Shown in pieces: positions 8,016 through 16,847 of a stretch of 64,000 bases of DNA; the first letter of the stretch is position 1; every line of letters starts with the position of its first letter. This DNA comes from Carnobacterium gallinarum DSM 4847 (GTDB taxonomy: Bacteria > Bacillota > Bacilli > Lactobacillales > Carnobacteriaceae). The notes under the pieces were generated by a model. It saw nothing but the letters and a program-made list of their open reading frames with translations. It did not search any database and had not been told where the DNA came from. The position numbers were made by a program, and so were the translations under genes. The stretch is from NCBI RefSeq assembly GCF_000744375.1, contig NZ_JQLU01000005.1, positions 868,001-932,000 on the forward strand, given 5' to 3'.

Positions 8016-8861
8016 TTACATATTTTCTGTATTAATCACAACGTAATCAGAATTACGAACGGTATATTTTGCCGTTGGACTATCAGGATAAGACGCATTT
8101 CCATCAAAATTAATAATCTCAGTGGTTTCAGGTCCTTTAATAAATTGAGTATAGCTTCCACCAGCTCCACTAATATTAGTAAAGTGTAAAGTCATTTTAT
8201 TTCCAGTTGTTCCATCTGCAACAACACTCCATAGATCACGACGATAATTATCCCATGAAATATCTTTGCTAATGTCATTATTTGTATTTTTATACGTGCT
8301 TTCGTAAAAATCAATTGCTTCATCAATACCACTCCATGTAGACGCTGTGGCTTTATTTATTGTAAATCCAATAACTTGTTGATTTGTCGGAACGGTTTCA
8401 TTCTTCAGATAGTCTTGATATGCAGCATCTTCTACTGTTACTCCATCCATACCGGTGTCTGTTTTTTTCAATAAAAGAGCATGGGCAATTCCATCGTTAT
8501 TGCTGATTGTTACAACTGTATAGCCGTTTTTGTCAACATTTTCACTAACTACATAAGTGAAATTCGTTTCACCATTCACTATTAGTTTTCCATTATTGAA
8601 ATTCCAATCACTTTTCTCTTGATCCTCTTTTCCAGCCGCACTCCAAGATCCTTCAACACTCAACTCATTTTTAATAGCTTTTGCTGTAACACTACTTTCA
8701 ACTTGACTCGAAACAGAACTACTCATCTCTCTTGAACTTTCTTTACTTGTTTTCATTTCTGAACTACTTACATTTCTATCCTCTTTTGTTCCATTATTAC
8801 ATGCAGCTAAAGTTACTAATGTTCCTCCCAAAAAAAGTACTGATGCCAACTTCATTTTCAT
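8016..8861 (-). CDS. Putative lipoprotein
   Basis: A 281-residue protein with a type II signal peptide: MKMKLASVLFLGGTLVTLAAC has a lipobox LAAC, with Cys21 the lipidation site. A Ser-rich linker (about residues 30-65) follows, then two globular parts of unknown function. AAAGGAG lies 8 bases before the ATG at 8861. It is a single gene flanked by non-coding DNA. I do not recognise the C-terminal domain (about 160-281). Confidence 0.75.
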   Translation of the reverse strand: MKMKLASVLFLGGTLVTLAACNNGTKEDRNVSSSEMKTSKESSREMSSSVSSQVESSVTAKAIKNELSVEGSWSAAGKEDQEKSDWNFNNGKLIVNGETNFTYVVSENVDKNGYTVVTISNNDGIAHALLLKKTDTGMDGVTVEDAAYQDYLKNETVPTNQQVIGFTINKATASTWSGIDEAIDFYESTYKNTNNDISKDISWDNYRRDLWSVVADGTTGNKMTLHFTNISGAGGSYTQFIKGPETTEIINFDGNASYPDSPTAKYTVRNSDYVVINTENM

Positions 8862-9007
8862 TACAAACACTCCTTTTATTAAAGTATCTTATACCCATAA
8901 TTATAACAAGTTTAAGTGAGATTAAATATAGACTATCACTTTGTAAATAGTTAAATTTCCGGCTTATTTCTTAATAAATGCAAACGTTTTATAAACAAAA
9001 TCTTTCA

Positions 9008-9832
9008 TCACGTTTTACTACTCCGATATTCACTTGGGGATTCTCCCATCTCTTTCTTAAAAACTTTTGCAAAATAATTGCTAGTTGAGAACCCAACTCG
9101 CTCCGCAACTTGGTTAATTGCTAATTCTGGATTATTTCGCAACAGGATTAAAGATTGAAAAATACGATATCTTTTCAAAAAAGCCATTGGCGATTCACCA
9201 TAATAACGATCAAATTCCCGAATAATTTTGTACTTTGATACATGAAAATATTTCGCCAGCTCATCCAAATAAATATCCGAAGCAAAATCATCGACTAAAT
9301 ATTGATAGACTTCTTCTATAAATTCTGGTCTTTCACGCCTCCGCGCGTCCATGCTGCACTTCATCACTTCAAGAACCAATTCATAGGCAATTTTGGCATT
9401 TTCAAAAATTGGCAAATCCTCTTGGCTTAACTGTCTTTTGATAAAATGAAGTAACAGCTTCTTTAAGGAATTATCTGATGGTAATGTAACAAGTGGCTCA
9501 ATTGAATTTAACAAAAATGTGCCGATTTCTTTGGAAAATTCAATATAAATAAATTCCCATTCATCCTCAGATTGCTTGTAGTAACTGTGATGACTCGGTA
9601 CAGGAACTAAAAAGAAAGAATCTTGCTCCTGACAATAACGCTTCCTCCCCACATCTAAAAAACCTTTTCCACTAAGAGTATATTGCAAAATATAATGGGT
9701 ATCTTGTCTATTCATGCCTTCCCAATAATACTCTTCTTTTTGTTGACTGTAGCCTATTCCTTTAATGAAAGGCAATCGATGTGTATCTAAATAATGAAAT
9801 AGTTGATTAAATATTTCTGGAAAATCCTGCAA
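9008..9832 (-). CDS. AraC-family transcriptional regulator
   Basis: A protein of about 274 residues with an N-terminal cupin-type sugar-sensing region (YYWEGMNRQDTHYILQYTLSGKGF) and a C-terminal double helix-turn-helix ending NQVAERVGFSTSNYFAKVFKKEMGESPSEYR, the classic AraC signature. The likely start is TTG at 9832, 7 bases after GGAGGG. It is divergent from the alpha-galactosidase gene and so probably activates it in response to an alpha-galactoside. The family is certain; the target is inferred from position. Confidence 0.88.
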   Translation of the reverse strand: MQDFPEIFNQLFHYLDTHRLPFIKGIGYSQQKEEYYWEGMNRQDTHYILQYTLSGKGFLDVGRKRYCQEQDSFFLVPVPSHHSYYKQSEDEWEFIYIEFSKEIGTFLLNSIEPLVTLPSDNSLKKLLLHFIKRQLSQEDLPIFENAKIAYELVLEVMKCSMDARRRERPEFIEEVYQYLVDDFASDIYLDELAKYFHVSKYKIIREFDRYYGESPMAFLKRYRIFQSLILLRNNPELAINQVAERVGFSTSNYFAKVFKKEMGESPSEYRSSKT

Positions 9833-9922
9833 TTTTTTACCCTCCAATAAAATTACTTACTCTTGTTCCTATCCTATATTTCTTTTATGCTTACGTTAAT
9901 AAATAAAACTAAGGAGATTATT

Positions 9923-12193
9923 ATGCCTATTACAGTCGAAAAAAACGAGACTTTATTTCATTTAAAAAACTCATCTGTCAGTTATGTTATTGAAATCCTT
10001 CATAATAAATATATTACCCATCGCTATTGGGGAAGTGTTCTTTCATCTTATCATGGTTCCAACGAAATTCAAATGATTGACCGCGGCTTTGCGACAAATC
10101 CAATTCCAACGTTGCGAGATTTCTCTTTAAATAGTTTGCCATTAGAATACAGCACACAAGGAAATGGCGATCACCGAATTGCAGGCTATCAAATTCGATT
10201 AGAAAATGGAACAAACGTGACTGATTTTTCCTATGTTGATTATCAAGTGATCCAAGGCAAACCTAAGCTCACAGGACTCCCCGCTACTTTTGGAAATCAG
10301 CAAGATGTGACAACCTTGGAACTGACGCTGGAAGATGCTATTAGTCAGTTAAAAATGATTTTGTCTTATCATCTTTTTGAAAATCTTCCGGTCATCACCC
10401 GAACCGTTCGTTTTGAAAATCAAAGTCAACAATCTGTCTTTTTAGAAAATACAGCTAGTTTGATGATAGATCTACCGTCCCAACAATTTGATTTGATTAC
10501 CCTTGATGGCTCTCATACAAATGAAGCTGGAATTACCCGCACCCCAATTCGTTCAGGCATTCAAAAAATAGAGAGTTCTAGAGGAACAAGTAGTCCACAA
10601 CATCAACCATTTATGGCGTTAACTGCTCCTGAAACGACTGAATTCTCTGGTGAGGTTCGAGCCTTCCATCTTATTTATAGTGGAAATTTTTCAGCGCAAG
10701 TCGAGGCGGAGCAGTATGGTTCTAGTCGAGTGGTTATTGGGATTCACGAAGGAACTTTTGAATGGCAATTAAACCCGCAAGAAACCTTCCAAACCCCTGA
10801 AGCCGTTCTTGTTTATAGTGAAACTGGGTTAAACGCGATGTCACAAACTTTCCATCAACTGTATCAAAATCATCTTGCACCTACTTATTTTAAAGAGAAA
10901 GAACGTCCGATTTTACTAAATACATGGGAAGCTAACTATTTTGATTTAAATGAAGCCTCTTTAGACAAGCTAGCAAATGCTGCTGCGGAAATGGGAATTG
11001 AATTATTCGTTTTAGATGATGGTTGGTTTGGAAAACGCCAAGACGACACAAGTTCTTTAGGGGATTGGACAACGGATTTAACAAAATTACCTCATGGAAT
11101 TGAAGGATTAGCCGAAAAAATTAGACAAAAAGGAATGGAATTTGGTTTATGGTTTGAACCTGAAATGATTTCTAAAAATAGCTATTTATACGATTTACAT
11201 CCTGATTGGGCCTTGCAAGTTCCTCATTATCCTATGACGGAAGGACGTCGTCAATTTGTTTTAGATTTATCCAGAATTGATGTACAAGATTATTTGATTG
11301 ATGTCTTGTCTAGTTATTTAGACAGCGGGAGAATCAGTTATATTAAATGGGATATGAATCGTCATTTAACTGAAGTTGCCAGTCAATTGTTGACTTCGGT
11401 ACAGCAAAAAGAGGTCTCTCATCGTTATGTATTAGGGCTTTATCGAATCTTGGAAAGCCTGACAACCAAATACCCTCACTGTCTTTTTGAAAATTGTTCC
11501 AGTGGTGGTGGACGTTTTGATCCTGGGATGATGCATTATATGGCTCAAACTTGGACTAGCGATAATACCGATGCCTTGAGCCGAACCTTGATTCAGTATG
11601 GCTATAGCTTCCTTTATCCCCCAATTATGATGGGCGCCCATGTTTCTCAAGTTCCCAATCACCAAGTTGGACGAATCACGTCACTAGAAACTCGCGGACA
11701 TATTGCTATGAGTGGAAATTTAGGGTATGAATTAGACTTCACCCAACTTGATTTAAACGAAAAGCAAGAGATTCACTCACAAATAAGCTTTTATAAACAG
11801 ATGCGTCCACTATTTCAATTTGGACAATTCTTTCGACTACAAATGCCAAATACCTTTTTTGCCTCAAGTTGGCTATTCTTAAATGAAGATGAAGCAATCA
11901 TTATCTATTTTAACGGATTAGCTCGCCCCTCTGTTCCAGTTCAGTATCTACCATTACATTATTTAGATGAGTCTTCTGACTATGTAAATCAGGCAACGGG
12001 TGAGACTTTTAGTGGGAGTGAATTAAATAAAGCGGGCCTTACGATTCCAAGAATAAAAGAAGATTTCAAAACATTGCTTTTTCATTTTAAAAAAAAAGGA
12101 TTAACCGAGTATAAGCCCTATAAAATCCAATTAAATATGGATTTTATAAGGCTTTTTTATAAACTAAGACCTCTTTATCTTCTATCTTTGTAG
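9923..12193 (+). CDS. Alpha-galactosidase, GH36
   Basis: A 756-residue GH36 enzyme hydrolysing alpha-1,6-galactosides such as melibiose and raffinose. Order: N-terminal beta-sandwich; WEANYF and FVLDDGWFGKR at the start of the barrel; IKWDMNR with nucleophile D477; CSSGGGRFD; WTSDNTD with acid/base D547. These positions fit Bacillus-type GH36 enzymes. AAGGAG precedes ATG 9923, and no signal peptide is seen, so it is cytoplasmic. The last 36 residues after FHFKKK look unnatural: they follow a run of nine A bases (12089-12097) and read through the terminator hairpin. With one A fewer the frame would stop at once (KKKD-stop), so a frameshift or slippage site is likely. Confidence 0.93.
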   Translation: MPITVEKNETLFHLKNSSVSYVIEILHNKYITHRYWGSVLSSYHGSNEIQMIDRGFATNPIPTLRDFSLNSLPLEYSTQGNGDHRIAGYQIRLENGTNVTDFSYVDYQVIQGKPKLTGLPATFGNQQDVTTLELTLEDAISQLKMILSYHLFENLPVITRTVRFENQSQQSVFLENTASLMIDLPSQQFDLITLDGSHTNEAGITRTPIRSGIQKIESSRGTSSPQHQPFMALTAPETTEFSGEVRAFHLIYSGNFSAQVEAEQYGSSRVVIGIHEGTFEWQLNPQETFQTPEAVLVYSETGLNAMSQTFHQLYQNHLAPTYFKEKERPILLNTWEANYFDLNEASLDKLANAAAEMGIELFVLDDGWFGKRQDDTSSLGDWTTDLTKLPHGIEGLAEKIRQKGMEFGLWFEPEMISKNSYLYDLHPDWALQVPHYPMTEGRRQFVLDLSRIDVQDYLIDVLSSYLDSGRISYIKWDMNRHLTEVASQLLTSVQQKEVSHRYVLGLYRILESLTTKYPHCLFENCSSGGGRFDPGMMHYMAQTWTSDNTDALSRTLIQYGYSFLYPPIMMGAHVSQVPNHQVGRITSLETRGHIAMSGNLGYELDFTQLDLNEKQEIHSQISFYKQMRPLFQFGQFFRLQMPNTFFASSWLFLNEDEAIIIYFNGLARPSVPVQYLPLHYLDESSDYVNQATGETFSGSELNKAGLTIPRIKEDFKTLLFHFKKKGLTEYKPYKIQLNMDFIRLFYKLRPLYLLSL
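12115..12158 (+). terminator. Rho-independent terminator of the GH36 gene
   Basis: A 14-bp stem (GCCCTATAAAATCC at 12115-12128, with GGATTTTATAAGGC at 12139-12152, one mismatch) is followed by TTTTTT. It lies inside the 3' end of the annotated reading frame, supporting an earlier natural stop. Confidence 0.85.
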
Positions 12194-12223
12194 TGACCCC
12201 TTCGCTGGTTTGTGAATCGGAGT

Positions 12224-12277
12224 TTATCCCCAAGGTGCATTTCCAAATGGGGAAATAACAATAATTTCAAACTCCAT
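12224..12277 (-). CDS. Candidate signalling peptide MEFEIIVISPFGNAPWG
   Basis: A 17-codon ORF on the minus strand with a perfect AGGAGG (12285-12290) 7 bases before ATG 12277. It has a short hydrophobic core (IIVIS) followed by a Pro/Gly/aromatic tail. It is divergent from an RNPP-type regulator gene, the same arrangement as rgg and shp pairs of streptococci, where a leaderless hydrophobic peptide of about 20 residues is exported, re-imported and bound by the regulator. The ORF and ribosome binding site are seen; the signalling role is inferred. Confidence 0.6.
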   Translation of the reverse strand: MEFEIIVISPFGNAPWG

Positions 12278-12296
12278 AAATAATCCTCCTTATCAA

Positions 12297-12331
12297 AACA
12301 TATTATTTTAAAAATTTCTATATTATATGTT
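12297..12331. promoter_or_regulatory. Inverted repeat in the divergent peptide/regulator promoter
   Basis: AACATAT (12297-12303) and ATATGTT (12325-12331) are inverted copies 21 bases apart. The minus strand has a TATAAT within the spacer, and the plus strand has TGATACAAT just downstream. This would suit an operator governing both genes. Confidence 0.4.
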
Positions 12332-12381
12332 ATATGATACAATATAAACAATAAAAATAATAGGGGGGGTAACTTGATAAG

Positions 12382-13266
12382 ATGAATTCTTTAGGAGATA
12401 AAATACGATTAAAACGTTTAGAAAAAAGTTTAAGTCAAGAAGAGCTAGCATTTGGAATTTGTACTCAAGGAAGCATTAGTAATCTAGAAAACAATGCTCG
12501 CATGCCTAGTTTAAGTATCTTATTACAGGTTGGTCAACGATTAAATATGGACTTAACAGAACTTATGAACTATATAATAGATATAGAAACACCTAGCAAT
12601 CGATTATTTACACAACTGCAGATTTTGCGAAGTCAATTTAAAAATGAAGAAGCTTATGATTTTGTCCGAAACCAGATAATCGTTAGTAATTTAAAAACAG
12701 ATTATGAACTTAAACGCTACTATTATTATTACGCAATAACCGACTTGACTTGGACTAAAAACTTTTCAGATATTCACTATAATTTTCACTTAGCATTGGA
12801 CATTAAATTAGAAAAAACGCTTGATTTTTTAGATATTTTAATAACGAATGGAATCGGATTGGCCTATTATATGGAATCAGAAAAAGTGAAGGCACTCACT
12901 TATTTTGAAAGATCACTTGAACAGCTGGATGATTTTTTCCTGACTACTCATTCAAGCTCAAATATGGATACAATTGAAATTTGTAAGATTTATTATACAA
13001 CCGCTAAATTTTATTCAGACATTAAAGAATACCAAAAAGCATTAGATCTGTGCCTATCGGGAATTAATTTGCAACAAGAACGACACTTAAATTACGACTT
13101 GGATAGACTCTATTATGAAAAAGCCTTTAATTTGTTTAAAATCGGAAATCATGCAGAAGCCAAAATAAATTATTCTTACGCTCATACATTAGCAGCGATC
13201 AATCAAAATGACATTTTGTTAACAGTGATTGAGCAAGATAGAACGGATTTCCAACTTAAGAATTAA
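12382..13266 (+). CDS. RNPP-family regulator (HTH plus TPR)
   Basis: A 294-residue protein. Residues 6-60 form an HTH_3 domain (IRLKRLEKSLSQEELAFG, then TQGSISNLENNARMPS). The rest is helical TPR-like repeats (for example EICKIYYTTAKFYSDIKEYQKALDLC and YYEKAFNLFKIGNHAEAKINY), as in PlcR, NprR and Rgg peptide sensors. The start ATG has a G-run (GGGGGGG) about 12 bases upstream. The 17-codon ORF upstream and divergent is a candidate ligand. The downstream secreted M60 peptidase is a plausible target, since PlcR-type regulators often control secreted virulence enzymes. Confidence 0.85.
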   Translation: MNSLGDKIRLKRLEKSLSQEELAFGICTQGSISNLENNARMPSLSILLQVGQRLNMDLTELMNYIIDIETPSNRLFTQLQILRSQFKNEEAYDFVRNQIIVSNLKTDYELKRYYYYYAITDLTWTKNFSDIHYNFHLALDIKLEKTLDFLDILITNGIGLAYYMESEKVKALTYFERSLEQLDDFFLTTHSSSNMDTIEICKIYYTTAKFYSDIKEYQKALDLCLSGINLQQERHLNYDLDRLYYEKAFNLFKIGNHAEAKINYSYAHTLAAINQNDILLTVIEQDRTDFQLKN

Positions 13267-13282
13267 CTCATTTACGTATGAC

Positions 13283-13400
13283 AAAAATAGATAACTGAAT
13301 TTTTTATACTTCAAAACAGATGTGGTGAACATTCCTTATCTGTTTTTTCTGTCTGTAACTCAGATAGAAAATAACAGAAATATATATATTATATAATTTA
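13283..13400 (+). repeat. Intergenic element, copy 1
   Basis: About 118 bases that recur at 16024-16140 with roughly 85-90% identity by eye. The core AAAACAGAT (13313-13321) and ATCTGTTTT (13338-13346) form a hairpin followed by a T-run, then a CAGATAGAAAATAA stretch and a TATATATT-rich end. It ends the regulator gene and precedes the M60 gene. It can act as a terminator and may also hold promoter or operator sequence. Confidence 0.75.
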
Positions 13401-13438
13401 GATTGTAGATAAAAAATAACAAATATCCTGCCTTTTTA

Positions 13439-13459
13439 TAGCCATGTGGCTAATTTTTT
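13439..13459 (+). terminator. Short hairpin with T-run
   Basis: AGCC-atgt-GGCT, flanked by TTTTTAT on the left and AATTTTTTA on the right, could stop transcription from either side. No gene is seen from 13267 to 13691 beyond this hairpin and the repeated element. Confidence 0.4.
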
Positions 13460-13691
13460 AAATTTGTAGCAGTAAACGTAAGCACGGCATGAATTCCTTG
13501 TACATCTGCAACTATTTATCCAATCGTTTCTTATCTCTTTTTATACCACTCTTTGTTACAACTTTATGAACATATAATTAATTATATTAAATAATTAAAA
13601 ATTATACAAAAAAATAACAATGTATCGTTTTTAAAATATGATATTATTATATATGAACAAATCACTATATTATAGAATTGGAGGAGAAAAA

Positions 13692-15914
13692 ATGAAAAAA
13701 GGTATATTTTATTTAGTTGTTATGTGTATGTGTTTAAGTGTTGGGGTAATGCATGTACAAGCCCAGACTCCAGATACCCTATTAAAAGAAGTAACTAGCA
13801 TACCAAAACCTACATGGATTTTTAATTCTGGTATGAGTAAAGGAATGTATCATGATCGTCAAGATTTAGGTTTTATATTAAAAGAAAATACTGTTTTATC
13901 GGTAAGGCAGGTCAATCCAAATTTTAAAGAAAATTTGACTGTCCGATTGTTAGGCAATGACTCTAAAACTGAAAAAAGTGTAAGTGTTGGACTTAATTGG
14001 ACTCAGATTAGTAGTACGGAGCCCTTGATTCCATTTGTTGATACTCCTTATGGAAGTGCTTCGCCCAAATTAGAGTATAAAATAGAAAGTTCAATACCTC
14101 AAAAACCTTTACCTATATATCAATATAAAACGAGCGAAGATGATTTTTTTAACGCTTGGGATCAATTTGATGGTGATTATGCTTTAGTTAAAGGAAATGA
14201 CTTCCAACTATTAATTCCCAAAAGAGATAAAGAAATGGTACGAAATTTAAATAATTTTGCTTCTTTAGATGAGCTTATTGACTATTACAATGACATATTT
14301 GCATATTATAATCAGATGGCTGGATTTGATGATTCTTCAGTGGAAAATCAAAATGGCCAAAATCGCTATTTTTTAAAAGCAGATCTTAATGGTCCTGGGG
14401 GAGCTTACTATGGACCAAACTGGACAGCCAATAGTTATGCTACCATAGACATGTGGCTAACCAAAAACCATTGGGGTACTTTACATGAAATTGCACATGG
14501 ATATCAAACCGGATTTGACGGTATGGGAATGTATACAGGAGAAGTTTCAAATAATTTATTTGGAGCTCAGTATCAATACGAAAAATATGGAAAAGAAGCA
14601 GATCAAACAGGCTGGTTATTTGAGTATGGAAATAAAGAAAATGTAGAAAATGATTTATATAAAAAAATGATTGTCAATCAAGGAACGTATGATTCAGCCA
14701 ATTTACGAGAAAAACTTATTTTACTGACAATGTTGAAACAAAAAGCAGGCAATGATGCGTTCACAAAAATGTATCAAGGATACCGTAAATTAGCGAACCA
14801 ACCTGATTTTGATAAAGCGGATTATTTATTACCTGATTTACTAAATAAATATTATAGCGAAACGAGCAGACAAGATTTTACCCCAGCCTTAAAAAAATGG
14901 GGATTAACTATTGATGAAAGCCAATCTGCAAAAAATCGTTTTGCGGGCTACCCTGCAGTGGCTTCACTAGCTGACCTTGTTCCTGAAAGTCAACTAAGTC
15001 GTGCTCGTGAGTTATTGGACGATTCTATTCTAATTAATTCAAATTTTGAAATGGTACAAAATCAGGATATAGCAAGTCTTAACTTGAGTGGAAATCTAAC
15101 GCTTCAATTAAAATCTAACGATATTCAGGATTTAAAGGGAATCAAAATTACCCTGAAAGATGGAACTAAGGAAGTGGCTTCACAAATAATTGATGGAGAA
15201 CAAATTAGTTTTAAAGATATTCCAAATGGAATTTATAGCTTGAAATTCTCAGGTGGGAAAATGTCAGATTATGTTCCTGATAATTTTTATGTTTATGTAA
15301 AAGAGAATGAAAATGAAACAACAATTGCATTGAATGAAATTAAAATAAGCAACCTAGCAAATCAGACAATCCAATTTTTAGGATTAGGAGATAAACTATT
15401 CGGAACATTTTCTACAAATTTAAATAATCAAGAAGCTTTATTTTCTATAAATGATACTAGTCCGCATAGTTATTTTAGTGGGAAACTCTATTCACAACTA
15501 GTTGTATATAAGGATACTGGGCTTGTAACATATGAAAAATCAGTAGAAGGAACCAATGCAGTAGTTAGTAATGATCAACTTTCTCTAAGTGAAGGAGATT
15601 ATATAAAAATTTATCATGCAGAATCAGATGATAGACTTCTTTCATCAGACAATATTATAGATATAAATCAAAGATCGAACCATTGGATAATGACAAAATG
15701 GGGATTACAAAATCAAACATTGCAAAATGATCCACAGCAAGATCTTATAAAAAAAATTGATTCAAAGGGAACTAGTTTGCTAGAGGAAGAAGAAAAGACC
15801 CCTATTCCTTATGAAGAATCAACAGATAAAAAACAACTTTTGTCTGCCATTAAACTATTGGACGAACCGTACAAAACTCAATTTATGAATAAATTTTCTT
15901 CTTTATTTAAATAG
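13692..15914 (+). CDS. Secreted M60-like (enhancin-type) metallopeptidase
   Basis: A 740-residue secreted protein. The signal peptide is MKKGIFYLVVMCMCLSVGVM with probable cleavage after VQA. The M60 zinc motif HEIAHGYQ (H265, E266, H269) is followed by E284 in TGEVSNN, fitting HExxH-x(8-24)-E. M60 enzymes commonly attack mucin-type glycoproteins. The C-terminal third is beta-rich and may bind glycans; there is no LPXTG or WxL anchor. GGAGG lies 6-7 bases before ATG 13692. It stands alone between two copies of a repeated element, downstream of the RNPP regulator. Family is secure; host-mucin cleavage is inferred. Confidence 0.87.
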   Translation: MKKGIFYLVVMCMCLSVGVMHVQAQTPDTLLKEVTSIPKPTWIFNSGMSKGMYHDRQDLGFILKENTVLSVRQVNPNFKENLTVRLLGNDSKTEKSVSVGLNWTQISSTEPLIPFVDTPYGSASPKLEYKIESSIPQKPLPIYQYKTSEDDFFNAWDQFDGDYALVKGNDFQLLIPKRDKEMVRNLNNFASLDELIDYYNDIFAYYNQMAGFDDSSVENQNGQNRYFLKADLNGPGGAYYGPNWTANSYATIDMWLTKNHWGTLHEIAHGYQTGFDGMGMYTGEVSNNLFGAQYQYEKYGKEADQTGWLFEYGNKENVENDLYKKMIVNQGTYDSANLREKLILLTMLKQKAGNDAFTKMYQGYRKLANQPDFDKADYLLPDLLNKYYSETSRQDFTPALKKWGLTIDESQSAKNRFAGYPAVASLADLVPESQLSRARELLDDSILINSNFEMVQNQDIASLNLSGNLTLQLKSNDIQDLKGIKITLKDGTKEVASQIIDGEQISFKDIPNGIYSLKFSGGKMSDYVPDNFYVYVKENENETTIALNEIKISNLANQTIQFLGLGDKLFGTFSTNLNNQEALFSINDTSPHSYFSGKLYSQLVVYKDTGLVTYEKSVEGTNAVVSNDQLSLSEGDYIKIYHAESDDRLLSSDNIIDINQRSNHWIMTKWGLQNQTLQNDPQQDLIKKIDSKGTSLLEEEEKTPIPYEESTDKKQLLSAIKLLDEPYKTQFMNKFSSLFK

Positions 15915-15930
15915 AACTAGTAGGTAATGT

Positions 15931-15974
15931 AAAAAAGTAGAAGATAGATTTATAATCTATCTTCTACTTTTTAT
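15931..15974 (+). terminator. Terminator of the M60 gene
   Basis: A perfect stem of about 18 bp (AAAAAGTAGAAGATAGAT paired with ATCTATCTTCTACTTTTT) with a 5-base loop, ending in a T-run. Confidence 0.85.
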
Positions 15975-16023
15975 GTAGGATTATAACCTATACAGCATTA
16001 TGCCACATACATATATAATTGAA

Positions 16024-16140
16024 AAAAATAGATAACTGAATTTTTTATATTGCAAAACAGATGTGGTGAACATTCCTTATCTGTTTTTTCTGTCTGTCAA
16101 TCAGATAGAAAATAATACAAACCTATATATTATATATTTA
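16024..16140 (+). repeat. Intergenic element, copy 2
   Basis: The second copy of the element at 13283-13400. The hairpin arms are AAAACAGAT 16054-16062 and ATCTGTTTT 16079-16087, again with a T-run, CAGATAGAAAATAA and a TATATATTATATA end. It lies upstream of the LXG toxin operon. Both copies face the same way, so shared regulation or duplication is likely. Confidence 0.75.
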
Positions 16141-16225
16141 TTACACATAGAAACAATAAATTTATTTACAATTTATAACAACCGTGGTTTAATTTAGTTA
16201 AACAGACAGAAAAGGAGTGAACACA

Positions 16226-16510
16226 TTGGGAGAAATTACAACTCATTCTGAAACGGCTGAAAGCTTTTCTACTCGATTTACAAACCATTCCACTACAATG
16301 AAAAATAAAGGAACGGATTTAACGAAGTTGCCTTCATTTGGTTATTAATCTGGTCGTTCATGTAATGATTTAGGGTCACTGCTCTCTAAATTTGCAAGTG
16401 CAGTGAATCATGTGAGTGGCGCGATTCAGAATGATGCGGAGAATATTTTGAAGATTAACCAGACATTTATTGAAAAAGATCAAGAAAATGAGAAGCGTTT
16501 TGACGGATAA
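16226..16510 (+). pseudogene. Small LXG partner (TIGR04197/DUF3130-like) with in-frame TAA
   Basis: A 94-codon frame from TTG 16226 (AAAGGAG 8 bases upstream) to TAA 16508, interrupted by TAA at 16346-16348 (codon 41, after PSFGY). Both halves look like the small WXG100-fold partners encoded before LXG toxins: TRFTNHSTTMKNKG before the stop, LLSKFASAVNHVSGAIQND after it. These proteins pair with the toxin and help target it to the type VII system. CAA or another sense codon to TAA would explain the break. If the stop is real, export of the toxin may be impaired. Confidence 0.65.
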
Positions 16511-16847
16511 ACAACAGCTACAGAAAAAAATAGTTGATTCTTCTGAAAAATTAAGTCAATTGCTCCGCAAAACCAATGACTTAGATCAATTATATGAAGA
16601 TATCGAAGGACTCAAAATCAAAGAATTTGAGTTGTTAGACGAAGAACAGCAAATTTTCAGAGGGACTGAATATGCAAGTATTATTGACCAAACAATCGCT
16701 GAGATTGAAGTTGAAACGCAGTATGCACAAAAGAAGATTAAACAGTTGATCGCGGATACAGAAGAGGACTATTATCGAGAAAAGAAAGCTTACAGTCAAT
16801 TAGAAGATGACCTTCATTTTGTGAAGAATGGAGGGACACTAAAATGA
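16488..16847 (+). CDS. Coiled-coil LXG partner (DUF3958/DUF5082-type)
   Basis: A protein of about 119 residues, largely alpha-helical and coiled-coil (LQKKIVDSSEKLSQLLRKTN..., IDQTIAEIEVETQYAQKKIKQL). It sits between the small WXG-like partner and the LXG toxin, as DUF3958 or DUF5082 proteins do in Streptococcus and Bacillus LXG operons, where they act as targeting factors. Start choice is uncertain: ATG 16488 overlaps the previous frame, and TTG 16470 is possible. It overlaps the toxin start by 4 bases (ATGA). Confidence 0.7.
   Translation: MRSVLTDKQQLQKKIVDSSEKLSQLLRKTNDLDQLYEDIEGLKIKEFELLDEEQQIFRGTEYASIIDQTIAEIEVETQYAQKKIKQLIADTEEDYYREKKAYSQLEDDLHFVKNGGTLK

Noticed and set aside
8987..9001. 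ATGCAAACGTTTTAT as a cre site
   Set aside because: One fixed position fails, and it lies at the 3' end of the AraC gene and downstream of no obvious promoter.
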